A stretch of DNA of 64,000 bases. Origin: Hygrophila difformis. Taxonomy: Eukaryota; Streptophyta; Magnoliopsida; Lamiales; Acanthaceae. The notes below the pieces were generated by a model. That model searched no databases. It had not been told where the DNA came from and saw nothing but the letters and a program-made list of their open reading frames with translations. The stretch spans positions 26,169,120-26,233,119 of the forward strand of contig JAOANR010000001.1 in the NCBI GenBank assembly GCA_030278955.1, read 5' to 3'. Positions 59,324 through 64,000 of this stretch are shown piece by piece. The translations under genes were made by a program, and so were the position numbers. Positions within the stretch are counted from its first letter, which is position 1, and each line of letters begins with the position of its first letter.

Positions 59324-62300
59324 ATGGATGACGATTTTGACTTCCCAGTTCCTGGGCCCTTTGGAATGGGGATGGGGATGGGCATGGGCGGGCCTTACGG
59401 AATGGGGATGGGCGGGCCTTACGGAATGGGGATGGATGGGCCCTATGGAATGGGGATGGATGATGATATGGGCGCAGGCGCTGAAAATGATGCCGATCTT
59501 CCCTTGGGAGACCCGATTTTAACTGTTGGGGAAGAGAAAGAAATTGGCAAGAACGGATTGAAGAAAAAGCTTCTCCAGGAGGGTGAAGGCTGGGAGCATC
59601 CCAATTCTGGCGATGAAGTTGAAGGTAAATTTTCTTGCGGCATACTAATTCTGTAATTTTTGGTTGGCACTACTTTTCAGTTCTTGGCGAGGCAATTTCT
59701 AGGTCCTTTTTGCACATTAGATTGTGGATAATTATCATAGAAATGTCAAGTTTTGTTTACTAGCATTGATTGGTAATGAAAAGTGAAGTCTTGATGTTAT
59801 GCAGTTCATTACGTGGGTACTTTGCTGGATGGGACTCAGTTTGATTCTAGTCGTGATGGTAACACCCCTTTCAGGTTCAAGTTGGACCAAGGTATGGAAT
59901 TTTGTTGCTTTCCTTGCTTTACAAGTGATCAGTTTTACACTTTTAGAAGTTCCACACATAATGAAAGTGAACTGTTGCACAACACTAGTGTAATAATACC
60001 CTTCGCTATTTATATAACTCCATAAGGAAAATGTAATATTAGTGCCACAAATGCAGCCTTTTGACCCTCTAGCAATCATGTCCAAGACTTTTGTGATTAG
60101 CCCTGGATCCATTGGGAGCAAATATTGTTGCCCTTGTGTTTGCTACAAAGAGTTCATGTGTTAATATATGAAGGCATTGTGGCGCGTAAGGTCACCACTA
60201 AAAGTTAGGCTTTTGTTTTGCTCTTGCCTATTGTAGCAATTCAATCTGGGATTGACAACCTGATTCTAATTTGATGTTTGTGTTCTGACAATCTGAATTA
60301 CATGCATTATTAGCTTTGTGAGTTGAACATAGTAAAATAAGGAATTGAAAGATAGTCCTCGTAGTCCATTAGGAAGAAGGGAAGCTAGGATTTACTTTGA
60401 TGGTTGGGATGACGATCAACGCTTGCCGGTTTAACTGGGAACAAGAGCACATGCTACTAGCTACACTGTCTAGGCATTAGCTGCTTTATCCCTCATCTCT
60501 ATAATATTACTTCAATGATTTATCTTTAGGATGCTGACGTATTCTCTTCTCTGGGATTCGAAAACAGTATCACCAAAAAGCTTTGTTGATTTCATTATGA
60601 ATATCTCCTTAAATACTCTTTATTGTTCCTTATAAGTGTTTTTGTCGTTGTGAAATAGTTGGTATTCCTTAAACGTGTTATCATTGCCCAAGCTTAACTA
60701 AAATATAATTCCACTGCAGGAAATGTTATTAAAGGATGGGATGAAGGCATCAAGAGTATGAAAAAGGGTGAAAAGGCCCTTTTCACCATTCCACCTGACC
60801 TGGCTTATGGAGAGTCTGGATCTCCTCCAGCTATACCTCCCAATTCAACTCTTCAATTTGAAGTTGAGTTGCTCTCTTGGGTAAGTGTCAAGGATATATG
60901 CAAAGATGGTGGAATATATAAGAAAGTACTTGTTGAAGGAAAAGGCTGGCAGAACCCCAGAGATCTCGATGAAGTATTTGGTGTGTATCCTAGTTCTTTG
61001 CTGTCTTTTATTTATTTATTCTCCAAGATGTATTGTTGCACTCATGCAACATTGCCATTTTCAGTCAAATATGAAGCTCAGCTGGAAGATGGAACAATTG
61101 TTTCAAAAACTGATGGAGTGGAGTTCACTGTGAAAGATGGTATGTTTGTGATACTTATCAGTATATTCTCACTACCATCCAGCAAAGGATGCATTCTTAT
61201 CTCTTTTTGCGTGTGCAGGCTATTTCTGCCCTGCTATCTCCAAAGCTGTGAAAACAATGAAAAAGGGAGAAAAGGCACTATTAACAGTTAAGCCACAATG
61301 TATGTTTTCATTCTTTGGTGTAATTTTCTAATGCAGTTCCATTAGATTCCGTGCAATGATTATTTCGTTTTCAGATGGGTTTGGAGAAAATGGGAGACCA
61401 GTCTGTGGGGATGAATTGGACGTTCCACAAAATGCAACCCTTCATATTACGATGGAGTTGGTATCTTGGAAAACAGTTTCCAATATTAGCAATGACCAAA
61501 AGATTCAGAAAAAGATCTTAACTGAAGGAGAGGGGTATGATCACCCAAATGATGCTACAACTGTGCAAGGTATGGTGTATGTTTTCAAACTCAGAGACTC
61601 TTACATTATTTGCCCTTTTTAGTTGCATGATATTGCTTGTCTTTTTAAAGGATGTAAATAAAGGCTGAGACATCTTTCTACTATCAAGTCTTCATAAACT
61701 AATCATTGGAGTTTTATATTGTGGTATTATGTCAACTTTAGTGTATTTGTGTCACAAGTTATTCATATTGTGCTCATGTGTGGATATTTGTGGATAACTG
61801 TACATACACATTTTTCTATCTCTGTTCCTTAATTCATGGCAGTGAAATTGATTGGCAAACTGCAAGATGGGACTGTTTTTGTTATGAAGGGACATAATGA
61901 TGAACCACCATTTGAGTTCAAGGTCGATGAAGGTAAAAGTTCGGAAACAATGTTGACTATTTTGAGATTTTGCAGATCTTTGGGTTGTGAGTTGGGTGAA
62001 ATGATCACTTTGCATATTTATGCTCTGCAGATCAAGTTATTGAGGGACTTGACAGAGCCATAAAGACCATGAAGAAAGGGGAATCTGCACTAATTATAAT
62101 TCAGCCAGAGTATGCGTTTGGGCAATCTGAATCTCCACAAGAGCTGGCTGTTGTTCCTGGAAACTCTACTGTATATTATGAAGTTGAGATGGTCTCCTTT
62201 GAGAAGGTTGGTGAAATTGTGTTGTTATCTCGACCATCTTATTATAGCAAAGGCCTTGTTACCTAGTCATTGAACCTGTACAACTTTCATCGGTTGCAGG

Positions 62301-63459
62301 AAAAAGAATCTTGGGATATGAATTCAGAGGAGAAGATTACTGCTGCAGGGAGGAAGAAGGAGGAAGGCAATACATGGTTCAAAGGCTAGGAAGTTTGAGA
62401 GAGCCTCAAAGAGATATGAAAAGGTCTGCTATTCTGCTAATGAAGGATGCTATTAGCATTATATTGGTTGATTGCTGTTAAAACTTGATTATCTGCTGAC
62501 AAATTGTTCTGCTTTCAGGCTGTTGGGTTTGTTGATTACACTAACTCTTTCAGTGACGAAGAGAAGGAAAGGGCGAAATTGCTTAAAGTGTCATGCAATC
62601 TCAACAATGCAGCTTGCAAGTTAAAACTGAAACAGCACGACGAGGCAGAGAGGCTTTGCACTAAAGTGCTGGAAATTGATGATAAAAATATTAAAGCGCT
62701 TTATAGAAGGGCTCAGGCATATATGAATTTGGTTGAGTTCGAATTGGCTGAAAATGATATAAAGAAAGCACTCGAGATAGACCCTGACAACAGGTATCCG
62801 ATACCTTACTCACCACCCGAGTTAGGTCACTTCAAATATCTGCCTTTTAATATGAATTGAAATGCTTGACAGAGATGTGAAATTGGAATACAAAATACTG
62901 AGGGAGAAAGTAAAGGAATACAACCGAAAAGAGGCACAGTTTTACGGGAACATGATTGCAAAAATGAGCAAGCAGGAGCAAGTTCAGTCAACAGTAAGTG
63001 AAAAATTTGTTGCCCGATTTGAAATGAGTAACCATTTCGTCCTGTATGTACCATTAGTTGTCAATCTAATCCTTTAATTTTATTAATTATTGAATTTAAT
63101 CAACCTCCAAGTATCATAATTTTACCCATTTGTTCATTTTTAATGAGTGTAATTATCCCTTTAATGAGTACACTAATTACACTCATTAAGGGCCAAATGA
63201 CCAAATGTTAGGATTATGATATCTGATGGATGAATTCAGTGATTAAGGAAATTAATGGACTAAATTGACAATTAAACGATACATACAGAACAAAATCAGT
63301 TGTTATTCCCTTCCCGATTTCTATGAAACCTATAATTTGCCTGACAAAGGATGTATGGCGTTACCCATACGTATTAAGTGGATTTTATTCTTGGTTTGAA
63401 TGCAGGGTCTAACTGCAAAGCAAGGGGCAGTTTCTGTGGCAATAGACAGTAAGGCCTAA
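59324..63459 (+). CDS. Multidomain FKBP immunophilin, ROF1/FKBP62 type, frameshifted before the TPR domain
   Basis: Twelve exons: 59324-59624, 59805-59891, 60720-60980, 61065-61139, 61219-61299, 61375-61569, 61843-61932, 62031-62206, 62300-62423, 62519-62793, 62873-62993, 63406-63459. Order: Gly/Met-rich N-terminus with GGPYGMGM repeats, FKBP domain 1 ([25 protein letters not shown], so likely active), FKBP domains 2 and 3, TPR region ([20 protein letters not shown]) and a calmodulin/tail region ending DSKA. Plant ROF1/ROF2 are peptidyl-prolyl isomerases that bind HSP90 through the TPR and act in heat acclimation. One extra base at 62381-62385 (AAAGG) puts a TAG at 62387, so as read the product is about 451 aa without the TPR; ignoring that base gives 612 aa. 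All other exon junctions are in phase. Confidence 0.92.
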
Positions 63460-63718
63460 ATCTGCACTTCCAGTTGAAACTACTGACTCTGCTCTTTTCC
63501 CTCTTTATTTGTTTGTATTTAATTCTGAAATTTGTTAAAAAAATTCGATGATTTTACCACTACTGAACTGATAGGTATCAACTAGTTATAACATGCCTAG
63601 TGATGTTAACTACTCCATTACCTCTGAAATTTCATTGTCTCCTTGGCACAAATTTCATGTTGGCATGTTGTACAATTTCGGCAGTCCGAATTGTAACCAT
63701 GAACATATACTTTGTCAG

Positions 63719-63891
63719 AACTGAAGAGATTAATATTCCGTGGACGCTTAGAGGAGGAGAAAGCTGACCGTGCTGTGACTTCAGTGAGAAGCGACAGGAT
63801 TTTTTGGCTGATATCTGTGCTGATGGTGGTTCTTGCTGCTGTAATTTATGCTACGTATCTGAGGAACTCAGCTCACCGGAATTTAATTTAG
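63719..63891 (+). CDS. Alternative last exon of the FKBP gene encoding a tail anchor
   Basis: The last FKBP exon contains an internal donor ACA|GTAAGG at 63448/63449. Joined to the acceptor 'tttgtcag' before 63719 it stays in phase and replaces SKA-stop by KLKRLIFRGRLEEEKADRAV, then SVRSDRIFWL, a hydrophobic segment ISVLMVVLAAVIYATYL, and NSAHRNLI-stop (71 aa from the exon-12 start). The acidic/basic flank, about 20 hydrophobic residues and a short polar end are typical of a tail anchor. Splice use is inferred; it could instead be the end of another, unseen gene. Confidence 0.5.
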
Positions 63892-64000
63892 TTAGAAGTG
63901 GTTGAGGTATGCCTCCATAAATAAGAAGATAAATACGAAGATGATGAAGAATGGGTAAGTTATACTACATGACAGGGTAAGTTTGTTGTTGTAACACTTA

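Overview
This is a plant nuclear window, probably from a eudicot. The genes have many short exons with GT-AG introns. The intergenic space is AT-rich and packed with plant repeats: 'CTCCCTCCGT' TA-flanked MITEs, Mutator-like elements with 9-10 bp target duplications, hAT elements, an L1-type LINE, tRNA-headed SINEs and a block of organelle-like DNA. The species cannot be fixed from sequence alone; an asterid is only a guess. No bacterial-type operon, CRISPR array or prophage is present.

Layout. 1-11.3 kb has no intact gene: a gag-like zinc-knuckle remnant, tandem repeats (including three copies of a 496-bp unit), a hAT element with an exact 8-bp duplication, and a J-domain chaperone pseudogene. 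12.1-18.5 kb (minus) is a lysine-rich nuclear-type protein gene beginning MSRCFPFPPPGY, with a 3.2-kb first coding intron and a 177-nt stop-free second intron. A 1961-bp non-autonomous Mutator-like element sits just upstream of it. 22.2-24.8 kb (minus) is a five-exon gene resembling MPS1/PRD2 of meiotic double-strand-break formation. 25.4-28.25 kb is an L1 LINE inserted in a hAT-like MITE. 29.7-33.8 kb (minus) is an apparently intact eight-exon chloroplast-type 13-lipoxygenase (911 aa). 35.4-40.7 kb is a complete but decayed Mutator-like element with roughly 190-bp terminal inverted repeats, a transposase pseudogene and a convergent GRF zinc-finger/transmembrane gene. 42.9-45.0 kb is a partial copy of the MPS1/PRD2-like locus in which intron sequence survives but exons 3 and 4 are missing. 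47.3-52.9 kb holds an unrecognised minus-strand gene-like region with a 1.16-kb tandem duplication; its first exon is split by a foldback Mutator-like element. 54.2-55.6 kb is organelle-like DNA including a psaB fragment. 56.3-57.1 kb is a minisatellite split by a MITE. 57.6-58.7 kb is a second foldback element. 59.3-63.9 kb (plus) is a multi-FKBP/TPR immunophilin gene (ROF1/FKBP62 type) with a heat-shock element upstream, a +1 frameshift before the TPR domain, and an alternative last exon that would add a membrane anchor.

The host genes are unrelated to one another and no functional cluster is apparent. The most interesting points are the predicted tail-anchored FKBP isoform, the Mutator-like element with a convergent GRF-finger/TM gene, the foldback insertion that splits a reading frame cleanly at its 9-bp duplication, and the hairpin cluster inside the element next to the MSRCFPFPPPGY promoter.
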